Shown here: positions 1 to 11,530 of the stretch, piece by piece | Layout: the number at the start of each line of letters is the position of its first letter | Position numbering within the stretch: the first letter of the stretch is position 1 | Origin: Trileptium ribeirensis | Taxonomy: Eukaryota > Nematoda > Enoplea > Enoplida > Thoracostomopsidae | Direction of reading: 5' to 3' | Length of the DNA: 64,000 nt | NCBI GenBank assembly: GCA_030248225.1 | Contig: JASANE010028299.1 | Span: forward strand, 1 to 64,000 | The notes under the pieces: model-generated | Database searches by the model: none | Seen by the model: the letters and a program-made list of their open reading frames with translations, nothing else | What the model was told of the DNA's origin: nothing | Translations under genes and position numbers: made by a program

Positions 1-1091
1 AAACCACGAAGGCAACTCCAATATCGAACTGGCAAAATCTTTTTGTAGCACAGACTTCGATATATTCAGTTGAAATATTTATATAAAAGTAACTACTAAA
101 TTAAAAATTAGAAGTTCAAACCAGTAAGAAATCTGAAAGGTGGTGTAATAAATTATCACCGATTGATACTCTACAGTATAGTTACAAACTTTAATTGTTG
201 AGGGCATTTACAGGACCTTTTTCAATTGACATCCACTATGATCGTTGGACAACTCTACGAGTTTTCCTACGCATTTGGACCTACTGTTTGCTGCATGCTT
301 CTCGAAAACTTCCGAGTCTAATATCGGCAGCATGCAACGACATTGCTGAATAAATTTATTCTGAAGCAAGATATATCATTGTTTTCATCGCATCATCATT
401 ATCACAACTTTATTACAAAAATATATCATTATGTTACCTGGTTAGGACATTAATGAAGCTATTTTATGACAAAATGGTTAGCAAGCAACGATTAGCAAAT
501 CTTTCCAATTTTTTATTCTAAAAATGATTGAGACCTTGACTATATCGACAATTATATATGACGTCCCTAGAGTTTTTCATGATCAGTGAAACGTGCCATA
601 GTTAGAATGAATCTTAGTGTTATCGCCCATAACACAGTAAACTTGAAAACTGAATTCGTTAAAATTTCACAGCCCATAAGATCTTATATAGCACAACCAC
701 AAGCAAGTGTGTGAGCAGTATAACATAGAGAAAATGACATCATTCTTCTGATAATAAGCATGCAATAACCAGCGATTTAGTAGGCGTATAGCGAGGCTAT
801 TGTTGTTGTTATCTACAATTCGTGACTGCTTAGCGGTATTTGGCATATAATATTCACTCCGCACGAGGTATCTAAAGGCTATGTGATCGTACCATAGATG
901 TTACCTAGCAAAATCTAAGCACAAGAATCAAGTATGTTCGTTGTACATGTGTAGCTTAAATGTCCAAAGTGTATACTGTTCACTAAATTACAAATTGTTT
1001 TGAAATATTTCTGCGAAATAGGAGCGAAAATTATTTCTTAGACAGTGAACGATACTAAACATTCCCGATTTCTTTTGTATCTTCACAATAA
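1..1091. other. unassigned AT-rich sequence
   Basis: No ORF longer than about 65 codons, no recognisable protein motif, no tandem structure and no RNA gene could be seen. It is the left flank of the inverted-repeat terminus at 1095. Confidence 0.5.
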
Positions 1092-1741
1092 TTATGCATG
1101 AGTAAACTTAAGCTGCGTCGCCTCCATTCTCTTTTGAAATTAGCGTGTACACGAAATGCATAAAATTATATGAGAACAAAAAAATGGGCTTTTAGGTAAT
1201 GCATCCAAAACGTAAATGAACACGAAACAAACTTCTTACTGTTTGCTTCTGAAGTGTTAGCGAGCACCTTACTTCTCGCCTAAAAGTTAAAGTCGTGAAT
1301 TTTCCGTTTTATAATCTTATTCGGGAACTTAATAATCTACTGTTATAATTATATTCAAAACGTTCGCTAACACCGTTTCCAAAATAACTCAATTGATAAT
1401 TTCCGGACTGGCTGTTGCGACTCAACTATGATTCTGGTTTATAAGGAATGAGCGTTCAAGTGTGATGTTCAGTTTAATATATGCTGAAAAAACAATGAAT
1501 GTACGAATATGATGTTCACGAACGTCTTGCATTTTATGCGTAAATATTTCTCTTTATGTTTTCGATATTTTACTCGTGGTTAATTTAATTGAAGTAAGGG
1601 AACAGTGTGCTCTACCCCATATTATATTGTAACACGACCGTTCCGGCCCCGTTACGAGAGTTTGCATGATTCCAGCGCTAAAATCGCACAGAACCACGTT
1701 GGCACCTATATCCCAGTTATGACAAAATAAGCTGTATATCA

Positions 1742-2172
1742 TCCGGGGTTCGTTTTACAAAAAATGTTGTACAACTATACCGTATATTGTTCGTGGTTCG
1801 TTTTATATAAAATGTTGTGAACTATACCGTATATCATCCGTGGTTCGTTTACAAAAATGTTGTACACAATACCGTATATTGTTCGTGGTTCGTTTTATAT
1901 AAAATGTCGTGAACTATACCGTATATCATCCGTGGTTCGTTTTATAAATATGTTGTAAACTATACCGTATATTGTTCGTGGTTCGTTTTTATATAAAAAT
2001 GTTGTAAACTATACCGTATATTATCCGTGGTTCGTTTTATAAAATGTGAATTATACCGTATATTATTCGTGATTCGTCTTATAAAATGTTGTAAGCTAGA
2101 TCGTATAGTATACGTGGTCCGTTTCATAAAAGTGCTGTACATTATACCGTACATAATCAGTGGTTCATTTTA
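1742..2172. repeat. tandem array, about 42-49 bp unit, about 9 copies
   Basis: Successive units start at about 1748, 1796, 1843, 1888, 1935, 1981, 2030, 2072, 2117 and 2162. Each carries the words GTTCGTTTTATA and ACTATACCGTATAT. Unit length varies and later copies are more diverged. The short ORFs across it on both strands follow from repetition and show no protein-like features. Confidence 0.85.
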
Positions 2173-3160
2173 TGTTGCTTTGCTTGCCAAATTTTACCGG
2201 GACGAGTGTTACGCTTCGAATGAACTAGGGGGAACTACGCTGTTTCGATTGATTGTTAAGACTGAACCTGGCGCTCGTACCGATAAAAAAGCACGCAGAA
2301 CCTAAGGAGTCATCACCACACGTTGTAACTCTGACAGTTAGGACCGTCTGGGAATAGGAGGCCCCCGGCTGTACGTCCAAAGTAACAAGTTTATAAAAAT
2401 AGGAATGGAAAAATATTAAATTTACCTAGTTCTAGCTGTATACTAGGCAGTGGTCTTGGAAAACAACAAACCGTAGTCAGCTCAAGTTTCGAGTATGGCA
2501 GAAAATTTGCAGAGATATTAAGAACGACGGATACCGGGTTAAATTAATTTCCCGCACCCTTCTGAAGTGTTATGATCCGGAAATGGCTGGAGTACTTCGG
2601 TAGAGTATTTGAAGGACTTCTGCTACAAATCACATTGCCCCGGACGATGTTAAGATCACGCCCATAATGCGACACGATCACCGCTACATACGCTGAGTTA
2701 GGTGGTCACAAAAAGACCTGGACTGCCACCTTTACGTATATTATTACATATGTGAAAACATAAATCTATAGGTATTTAGGGATGATGTGTGCCTACCATG
2801 CCTTACACCTTCCCCCACCAACCGTACTACCTTTCCGTGTGCCTATTTCAGGTAAACTGGCCTTTTCGCCCTACTATTCCGCCGTATCATGCCTTGACAC
2901 GACTTCCCCGCCCGCTGCATCCTCGTTGCCCCACCGCATTCCTGAACCAGCGCATGCCACCCCTCTTTTTGTTCACCGTGAATACACAAACCCAATGGCG
3001 TGCGCCGGACCCCCGTCCGACTCTCCGCAGACCCGCTGTAGTCACTCAAAGGTGCCTAAATTTCGGCTGCCTACCACTAGAAGGCACAGATAATATGAGA
3101 TTTTTTCCTCAATTGCATAATGGGCGAACCGCCCATCACTGTGTTCGTCTCGCCGGGACA
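2173..3160. other. GC-richer cargo sequence, left part, no gene seen
   Basis: Composition rises above the flanks, with C-rich tracts at 2790-3060. Two overlapping plus-strand ORFs here (up to 195 codons) are rich in Pro, Arg and Ser and overlap open minus-strand frames, which is what GC-rich noncoding DNA gives. No protein family recognised. Confidence 0.4.
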
Positions 3161-3164
3161 TATC

Positions 3165-3460
3165 CAAAAATGCCCCGCGGGTCACCGCCCGCCGCCCCGT
3201 TAACCCGGGATGGCCGACGAAAGCACTCCCAACATTGCCGTTTCTCCCCTAAACGCCATAAATTTAGTACCTTTTTAATCCCTGCCGCTTCGGCGGGGAT
3301 ACCACCCCTCATTCGAATCGCCATTCGACGGGGAGTCCAACGACGCCCGGCGGGCGTCGCGCCGCCCAACCGCTAACGCGGGGAAGCCCGCTAAATTCCC
3401 TCACACTTATACACGTCGGAACCCATGTGTGAGTCCCGACCCGTTATTACGTCTTCTCTC
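3165..3460. other. cluster of GC-rich inverted repeats
   Basis: Several perfect or near-perfect stems occur close together. At 3341-3359 CGACGCCC and GGGCGTCG are separated by GGC. At 3281-3299 an 8-pair stem with one G.T closes on CTT. GCGGG and CCCGC pair near 3178-3193. CTCACAC and GTGTGAG pair across about 20 bases near 3400-3433. This could be a structured RNA, the hairpin-rich end of an element, or chance in GC-rich DNA; no known RNA family was recognised. Confidence 0.35.
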
Positions 3461-6240
3461 CTCATGTTTGGTACCGATCCACTTCACTCTTCGTCCTGGG
3501 ACCGAAACTAGCCCCAACCCCTCGAAAATTCATCCGGGATCCCCCTTGTCCCTCGCTTCCCACAACTCCTCGTGTCCTCGTTGTCCTTTTGCTTTCTTGC
3601 CCTCGCTCTCTCTAACAGACATTTTTGGTCGGTCTTTTTAGTCGTCGTTGTTGTTGTTGGTGGTGGTGGTGTATTATAAGTATGTGTTTATCATGAGCGA
3701 CCTTCTGTCACTCAGGACGCCATAATGTCTGCTGTGTGTAGTGTGTGTATTTGTATATGTGTATTCGCGTGTGCAGATGTATGTCGATATATATGTATTA
3801 TATCGATATGTATGTATTATACATATGTATGTATATATACTTAAGAACAGAAACACCATCGGATGGACAGGTACACGATATACAAAACGAGCTAAAATTT
3901 AAGAGTTTTACGAACGGACTGGATTCGGACTATTAGGTCGACCGGGGGTTGTTTTTAGGGCCCTCCCGCGGGTCCTAGGGATCTTGGAGCAGGACCCCTG
4001 ACCGGTTAAGAATTTACTGGAGATCGCTCTGTTTCTGGCTTTGAGACGGTCGTATTACCGTCGCCGGTTCCCCCCGCGGCGAGTCATTTAAGCTTAGGTA
4101 GTCTTACGAAAATTGAAAATTAGCTTGATTTTTCTCGATGTTTTAAGGTGTCCTCATCAGCGAGGGTCATCTTCAAAGCCCAATTTAGCTTAATTGGATG
4201 GGCGGCAAGTCGAAACCACAAAGGCGACGTAGCAGATGGGGTCGCCGAACAATTAGCGCATCATCCGGTTGCTGGTCGTTGCGTGGGACGACGAGCTGGC
4301 GGTCCGACCAAGAAAAAAGAGAGCAAACAAATTCAAAATTTTGGCGATCGAGTGTCCCGGAAGTTGACAATGTTCACCCAACCAATCTGGGTCAGCAAAT
4401 TGAACAAAGAAGATTCAAATTTCAACGAACATCCGGCACTAAATTGCTGAAAGTTGAGGCTTAAAAGTTCAGATTTCATGAGAAATTTGGGGCTAGAATC
4501 ACAGATGGGTGACCTCCAAGTACTCGGAGTGTTCAAACTTGATGTCGGCAAATCTGATTGAAGCCGACTTTCTCTAAGGACATCGACGGCTTACGGTAGC
4601 TGTCAAAATTTGAATTTCCGGAAGTGTCCGCAATTGGACACTGAACGAAGACCTAAAAAGTGGGCGTCAAGAAATCGCCAACGATTGGACGGCGACAAAA
4701 TCGCCACCCTTAACTACAGGCAAAAATTCCGAGTTACGACCAACACGTCGACTCGTGGAATCAGTTCGACTTCGGCAGCGCGGAGTTCGGTCGACTTTAC
4801 TGACCGGCTCCGACGCAATTTCTTTATTGTTTTAACTAGTGGTTTTTACGCTTTCCGGTGTTTTCCTTTTGCGTTTACGATTAGATTCGACAGTCGGAGG
4901 ACCCGCTTGGACCACTTTGGCGTTGCGGAAGGGGACTAGCATTTGCTGTCCCGGATCGACTATTGTAAGTCAGGAGAACTGAGTGTATGGGGGTTTAGTT
5001 TCCCCGTGTGTAACAGTGACAGGTCATTCGCCGAGCGAAAATTTGCATGATAGTAGCACGAACCTTCTCCTTGTAGGGTAACTTGAAAGTGATCGTTGAT
5101 CCCCCCACTTTCCCACTGACTGGCTACGATGTTTAAACCAGCTGACTGACCTTCCTGTGTCGAGTCCCGTTTTAGGCGTTTATGGGATTGCACGAAATTG
5201 CTGTAGAAGATAGGACAAATAGCGGAAGTCCGTTTGATTCCCCGTGGTCTTAGGTAGGGCACACCGAAATGGACGCTTCTCGTCCAGATTTTACATGACT
5301 TGCTGCTTTGTGTTAGGGTTATCGAATATTCCTGATCCGACAACGGTAAAATTTTCTTGACAGTGTACGCCGAAGAAATAGAGACTTGTTTGACGGTTTG
5401 CTCTTATGGTTTACGAATTTACAGCTTAGTTGATTGTTCAATGCCAGTGCCGTGTTTGGGCTTGAACAGAAACGCAGATTAGGGACGGAGGCTAAAATTT
5501 CTTTTATTCTACTGAGCTAAGAAAATTTGGGGACTGAAAAAGAAAAGATTGAACAAATTCTAGGCATTGAAGCTTGAGCTTAAGGTGTTTGCGGTTTCGC
5601 GAAATACTGTTTAGGGATCGTCTCGGTTTGCTTGCTTGACCCTGGTTTTAGAGTGTTTAGATGGGTCTGGTAGGTATCTTATTCGAACACAAACTTTATT
5701 AGGACGACTGACCGGAGAAATACTGGATGACTGTCCTGACCCCAGTATGATCAAATAAGGAGCTGGAAGAACAAGGCCCCCAGCCATTCAAAATTCCGTC
5801 GACCCCGTTTGGCTCCGTTTGGTGGTGATACACCAGTTTCGAACACCAAAAGACTACTTTAATAAAACAGTTAAGTTTGCCGGTGCTCACCATTATACAA
5901 TGATATGGTCTTCTCTCGAGACCAATGCCCAAAAAATAAACATCGTTAAATAAACTAACAGCAAGCCCTCGTGCCATAACTAGTTAGTGCTCTTGCGGGA
6001 GAAACCCTTCGTGTTCCCGCCGCCAAAATAGAAAATACTTACTCCCCACCCCAATAAAGAAAACCAGCGGACTCGCTCTGGCCATTTAGGCCCCAAACGG
6101 AGCGAGTGCAAAATCCCGTTTTCTTTTTGAAGCAAGTTGATCGCTGAGTTTAGTTAGATTTCACTATTTATCCTGAGTTGCCCGTTAGGCTATGTACCGT
6201 GTACGATCATGCTTTAGTTTTGGTTTGAGTCATTCTCTGT
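3461..6240. other. GC-richer cargo sequence, middle part, no gene recognised
   Basis: ORFs up to 127 codons occur on both strands but none shows a recognisable family, and overlapping frames are open together. A TG/TA-rich microsatellite lies at about 3722-3842. A nested hairpin lies at 6071-6107: ACTCGCTC pairs with GAGCGAGT around an inner GGCC/GGCC stem. Reading the complement or the reverse of part of this stretch gave nothing convincing. A decayed transposon is likely but unproven. Confidence 0.35.
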
Positions 6241-6243
6241 TTT

Positions 6244-6325
6244 GCCTTGTAGAAGATTCGATCCTGCACAGGGAAATTAAGGCTGCTGCAGAATCCTATG
6301 TATTAACCATTCAGCCACACGCACA
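6244..6325 (-). ncRNA. degenerate tRNA-like sequence, possible SINE head
   Basis: On the minus strand an A-box-like TGGCTGAATGG (6317-6307) is followed 53 bases on by a B-box-like GGATCGAATC (6264-6255). The spacing suits a class II (Leu/Ser-like) tRNA, but the anticodon and T stems do not pair well, so a working tRNA is unlikely. Two perfect hairpins lie directly upstream (6330-6381). A tRNA-derived SINE head or tRNA pseudogene is the best reading; chance box matches are possible. Confidence 0.3.
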
Positions 6326-6329
6326 TGGT

Positions 6330-6381
6330 AACATCGACTATTATGTCGATGTTAACTCAACTGCACTACAGTGCAGTTGAG
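6330..6381. repeat. two adjacent perfect hairpins
   Basis: AACATCGAC (6330-6338) pairs with GTCGATGTT (6345-6353) around a 6-base loop. Two bases later CTCAACTGCACT (6356-6367) pairs perfectly with 6370-6381 around a 2-base loop. Both stems are free of mismatches. Confidence 0.75.
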
Positions 6382-8140
6382 ACACTGCCACAATACAGTG
6401 TACTAGAAAAATACCTCCGATAAGGAGAGGCAGCCAGAAAACACCCAACGAGAAAAGAAAAGACACAGACGTGTCCGGGACCGACCGCCCCATGCCCATC
6501 CGCTCAGAACGACCCTAGGCTACGAAATGAGACCGGACGACCGTCCGGCAAAGTGTGTACGATCCGAAAAACGTGCCCCCACCGTGCCCCTATGAGAATG
6601 ACGGCTGAGGAAAGAAATAAATGTTAGGTAACTGGGCTCGCCCCTGAGGGCGGCCCTGTAAATTGCCTAGAAGGGCGTATCGTGTCATTTAGCTCCACGA
6701 CCGCTTCCGACCGGCCTGAATCCGATGAATTATTCTACCCTCTTCTTCTCTTGCTTCCCTTTCAGTCAGTCGTACTGCCAGGTAGGTAAGGTCGCCAGTT
6801 AAAATAGAATGAACCCAAGTGTAGGTAGTACTGCGAATGTATCGCTACGGTAAATCAGTCGGCGTTCCTCATGACACTCTATCGCCGGCGTGGCTCTGAG
6901 TAGCGATCCGGCTGTGCTATAGAGCTCACATAGTCAGATTCGGCCACCGCTCTCCCCCGTCGCTGTGTGTAATTACTCGTCACTCGAGGTGACACGCTTT
7001 AAGGAGCAATTTTCGAAGCACTCTAGGGCCCCTGCTTTACACGCCCATAGCTGAAATACGCGTACATTGAGCTGAAGCAGGGAGAACCGCTGCTAGTCCG
7101 CGTACGTGCGGGTGTCAGCACGCTCAGTTCCTATTTGCCTCCATAATGCCCTGCGCCCCATGGCATAACAAGCCAGAGCAATGGTCACGAGTATTGCCAA
7201 GCTTCCTGAGCGGATACACTTAGCCCTCAGCAATAAAGTGATAGGAAATACTCGTCCCGGTGGTAAATTTTAATCATGTTAATAAACTTTGTATTATTGA
7301 CACCGAGTACGGACTTATTTCATACCGAGACGATACCGTTTTTCCTATGGTTTGTCCACTCGGACGAGCAGGCACTGCTCGCCACGACGCGTGGGCGAGA
7401 ATGTCACAAGCACTGGCGTGCATGGCCTTCTGATATATCCATTTTCGTTTTATCACGGGAACCAAGGAATGAAATAATTGGAGAACACAAGCAAAATTTA
7501 ACTCGTTCCTGACAATGACTCAAAAATTCACTAGGGATTTACTCTATTTTAATAAGTTAGAGCTGCCACTGGTCAAGGTACCAGTTCCCCTGCATAGAGT
7601 TCATTGAACGGAGCAGGCTACGCCATCGATTATACGACATTAAACGTTCAGGGCCTGTCGGAACCCTGTGGGGGCCACACAGGCTACGATGCTCTAGCAC
7701 GGAGCATATCGGGATCTCGACTAGGCAAAACAAATTGAGTTTCAAATTTTAGGGCAGTTTCCACCTTTTATTCCAACATTTAACGCAACTAGATAGAACT
7801 AAACAACTTCCGTTGAGTCTAAGATAGGAAATAGCGGCTAGGATCCATGACCTGTGAGCAGGTGTCGGTCTAGCCCCCTGGGGACCTCAGAAATTATACC
7901 AGAAACTAGACACGTGCGCAACCAATCGAGCGGGGTCCGAACACACCCTGCGAAGCGCGCCTGCGGCCTGGTAAGCTCCGTAGCTTCTTGGGTCTGACCA
8001 AGAATAGAGTTAAAATTTGTAGCATTCACGGTCCGCCCTTGAGGTTACGATAGCCGGGGTCGTACGGGCATGGTGTTAGGAAGTCGCGCCATGCAGCTGC
8101 ATCCCGTTATTACAATATTACCACATCTATGTCCACGAGC
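6382..8140. other. GC-richer cargo sequence, right part, no gene recognised
   Basis: Short ORFs only (82 codons at most) and none recognisable. Small GC-rich stems occur, for example CGCCC and GGGCG around CTGA near 6642-6655. Composition returns to the AT-rich background near 8100. Confidence 0.35.
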
Positions 8141-8144
8141 AGGG

Positions 8145-8878
8145 TTTTGTGTGTAAAGGCAAACGCACCCATTTATCCAGCAAAAAATCGTGACGTTCAC
8201 GAACACCTTTAACTAGAAATGTTAATATTAAAGCGTTGAGTTGCAATTTCCACCAAAATACTCTTGCACCTGGATGGTCCAACGATGTCATGTTCGCGAA
8301 CAAAACGTACGGACTTAACGATATATTGTATTCGTATCCCGGATTTCCAGTTAAAATTTGATTAAGAGTTGTCACATTATTATTTTAACATGTTTTAGTT
8401 GTCGACACACGCTCGCGAACAGTATCTTTTTTAATATTAACGTAGTGTTAGAACATATATGTGTGTTCGCGAACAGCTTGATCTCAATAGTACTTTTCGT
8501 TCGCGACCATTCTTTTTCATAGGAAAGCTCGGTATGTTCGCATACAAAATTTATATCACTGCATACATTATAGAAATGTTCGCGAACCAATCAAACCGTT
8601 AAGAATATCAAGATTTGTGTTTGCATAACGAAAAATTTCAAAATGCAAGTAGGCTAATTTAGCGTTTCGGAACACAGTTATGGTGAAAGTGTAAATAGGT
8701 GCATTGTGATAGCTAACGTAAATTAAACGTTTTTGTAATTAGTTACTAAGCGTTCGCAGAACGGAAAAGTATGAAAATAGCGTTAGGCTAATGTAACTAT
8801 TAGTTTGTTCTCGAACAACATTTTGTACATGATGTCAAAAGAGGATGGAAGACGGCGCAGCTTATGTTTACTCATGCA
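8145..8878. repeat. TIR-element right end with GTTCGCGAAC palindromes
   Basis: The right terminus (8826-8878) matches the right terminus of the 324 bp element at 49847-50170. Inward lie repeated copies and variants of GTTCGCGAAC, near 8195, 8291, 8411, 8465, 8500 and 8579. A badly diverged left terminus may exist near 8145-8175, which would make this a separate element of about 735 bp rather than the right end of the 7.8 kb candidate. Confidence 0.6.
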
Positions 8879-8881
8879 TTA

Positions 8882-9175
8882 ATAGATAATCTTTTGGTTT
8901 ATGATTTAACAGCGAACAATCTGTGCCCTTAATGATCGCGTATTGGCACTCGCTGCTCTCAAATCAATTACTTAGACTTGTTAGTATTTAAAAGTGATAT
9001 TCCTGGCATGACAGAGGACAATCTGAAAACATCTTCTAGAGTGAGGTTACTTTTGCCATCTGATTGTATTTCGTTGAATGTTTGGGTAAGAATGCATTTT
9101 AAACATTCCTTATGACATCATGTATGCCACACCCTGTCAACCCTATATACTCAGGGGTCTGATGTCGCTTTTAGT
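8882..9175. other. unassigned spacer
   Basis: AT-rich sequence between the TIR terminus and the 165 bp array; nothing recognisable. Confidence 0.5.
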
Positions 9176-9680
9176 GCTGCGCTCTATAGAAGTCTGGGAA
9201 TATTCTACCTACATCCTTTAAGTATTGTCAACCCTCTAATGCTCTGTGATGACGTGGTTACCCTAATGTTTTTCGACGGTTGCAAAGACCACAACAATTG
9301 GGGTACCAATGCACCCTTAAAAGAGGTTTTTAGGGCTAGCCACCATGAATGTCTGGGAGAATCCTACGTAATTCTTTAAGAAAATGTATTGTTTATCCTT
9401 TAACGCTCTATGATGACGTATTGATTACCCCAATATTTTTCCACGGTTAGCAAAGACCACAAAAACTGTGGTACCAATGCACCCTTCAAGGCGGTTTTTA
9501 GGGCTACCCACCATGAATGTCTGGAAGAATCCTACCTAATTCTTTAAGAAAAGGTATTGTTTACCCTCTAACGCTTTATGATGACGTATTGATTACCCCA
9601 ATATTTTTCGACGGTTCACAAAGAACACAACAATTGAATTGCCAATACGTCCTTAAAGGTGGGTTACACCGTACGCCAAA
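9176..9680. repeat. tandem array, about 165 bp unit, about 3 copies
   Basis: The word CTCTRTGATGACGT and its surroundings recur at about 9241, 9405 and 9572, with the flanking text (a stretch about poor growth of identity aside, the words GTACCAATGCACCCTT and CCACCATGAATGTCTGG) repeated in order. The first unit begins part-way, near 9176. Confidence 0.75.
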
Positions 9681-11364
9681 TTCTAATGCTAAAATTTAGT
9701 CCTCTAACAAGCCATGGCTTAAACTTTAATCCTAACTCTGGATGCTCGTGTTCTGGAATCGTCGCAATAAGCCGTTGTCTTTCTAATGATATAACATTAC
9801 ACCCACCAGCTTTAAGCATGAAAGCACACGATGAACCCATCCTGTGATGGCACCGACATCATAGAATCTATAGCCGAACGGAAATAAAAAAGCTGTGTAA
9901 ATAAATTTCTATTAATTACTTTATCCGCTTTGTTTAACACAGAGTTTCTAGAACTCAGCTTTAACTTATAAAAGGCAGCGGTGAAAGCTAAACCAAATAT
10001 AAATAACGAACTATATGACATCGTTTATAAGCCGACGTCAAATATATAAAATAGACAGTGGTTGTATGTGTAAAATGTACTATACATTGACGGCAAATCC
10101 TGTCTCAACATTGGAAAGGTACAATACCCTATTTCGACAAAACAAGATACAGTATTATAGAAATCCTTCCAAATATTTATTACACATTATAGGTGTCCTT
10201 ACGTGAGGTTAATTATTAAGGGTAGACCTCCTAAGCTTAAGGCATACCATTATTAGCAACCCTTCCAATCGCCCCGCTGGCGCGCTGAATATTTTACCAA
10301 TTATGACGCAAAATTTATGAAAATTTTCTGGGTATCATGTGCAAAAAATTGGGGACCCGTCGCCTGGCCACTGGCCACCTAGAGATTTACGCCTGTCTGT
10401 ATATATACTTATATTATTAGCATCAATGGTCCGATGGATAGGTGCTCTTACACGCATCAACCATGAGCGGAATGATGATATGAGGCTCCGCAATGGAGTC
10501 GCTATCATTGCTGCTGAAATGTGCGAAGGCACACTACGCTAGTACGGACTGTGCACTGAAAGCCCATCTTGCGACGATTGTCCAGCGAAGCACAATTGAA
10601 ACCCCTGGTGTGATTAGAAACAAATCTGATTCCAATTTAACTGCGACAATTATGCATGGAGTATTGATATGGCACTGTAAGGACTCCAAAAAACTTTTGC
10701 CTTAAAATTATAAGTGTCTAGGCTGAACGACTTCGAGGTCTCAGGGCGTAGCTGATGTTGACGGGGTGTGGGGGAGGTGATGTCTGGGGGATACAGGCTC
10801 TTTGGGATGTGGTTCAGGGAATATTGAAAAAGCTGACAACCTTCTTCTACCGAGGACCTGTTTTTGCGAACTTGACCACCATGTGGGCTTGTTTTTACCA
10901 TATTTCTGCCCACTTTTGCTAAAATTTTACGCGGACCCGCAGGGTGGGATGGGGGAAGGAGGGGGGCGTGGCAAAGCAGGGAGGGTGTAGTGTGGTACAT
11001 TCAGTGACTGGACCAGAGCTGCGGTGAGGGAGCGGGGATCCGAGGCCTCAGGGAGGGAGGTAGCCAATCTTTGAAATCTTGTTCGGCATGTGTGGGTTAT
11101 GTGTTCCAGAACAAGGTGCTCATATGTAACCATGTATGCATCGTAGCCAGAAAACCTACCATAATCGTTAAATTTCTAACATAAATATTTGCGACAAATT
11201 TATATATTCAACACAATATTGAGAATTTCTTTATGTTGGAATGAAAATTTCAGCTGTCAAATTTGAAAAATGGTCCAGCAATGACACTAGTAATTCTGCG
11301 CCCCGCAATTACTCTAAAGGTAATTCCACAGTCAGCATTTTTCGCGTACACATCGGCCAAGGTT
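9681..11364. other. unassigned sequence with G-rich stretch
   Basis: No recognisable gene. The plus strand at about 10740-11060 is G-rich, with several runs of three to six G in 10943-10985 that could form a G-quadruplex. A 116-codon minus-strand ORF (10650-11000) lies over the G-rich part and is low complexity. Confidence 0.4.
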
Positions 11365-11530
11365 AATGTATAAGGGGCGCAAGTATAATGCAGGCCACAC
11401 CGTTATCGATATAGTAAGCGTAAGCGTAGGTTCTCATATGAATGAGCCTAAGACTACTCCTCCGATTAAGTCTAGAGAGCTTCTGACTTTCGGAACTATC
11501 TCACTAAGCCGTTTCTTTTTATAACATACC
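11365..11530. repeat. diverged copy of short TIR family E
   Basis: The internal text (GTATAATGCAGGCCA, then a run ending in TTTTTATAACATACC) follows the copy at 35335-35539 in order. The termini are too diverged to place exactly. Confidence 0.45.

Larger units (their letters stand above)
1095..8878. mobile_element. candidate 7.8 kb Harbinger-like TIR element with GC-richer cargo
   Basis: The left end at 1095 begins TGCATGAGTAAACTTAAG and the right end at 8878 is the reverse complement of a closely similar sequence; the match runs about 50 bp inward with a few substitutions. TTA lies directly outside each end (1092-1094 and 8879-8881), as expected of a 3-bp target-site duplication. Subterminal DNA on both sides carries copies and variants of the palindrome GTTCGCGAAC (about 1360-1530 and 8190-8820). 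Between them lies GC-richer DNA without long ORFs and a 45 bp array. The same TIR family makes short elements elsewhere (13391-13714, 49847-50170). It is inferred, not shown, that both ends belong to one element; they could be two truncated copies or a short element split by later insertions. Confidence 0.4.

Noticed and set aside
2789..3376. 195-codon plus-strand ORF
   Set aside because: GC-rich, low-complexity product with other frames open in the same place and no recognisable domain.
3930..7270. LTR retrotransposon in the GC-richer block
   Set aside because: No long terminal repeat pair, primer-binding site or pol motif could be found on either strand; reading the reversed sequence of part of it also gave nothing convincing.
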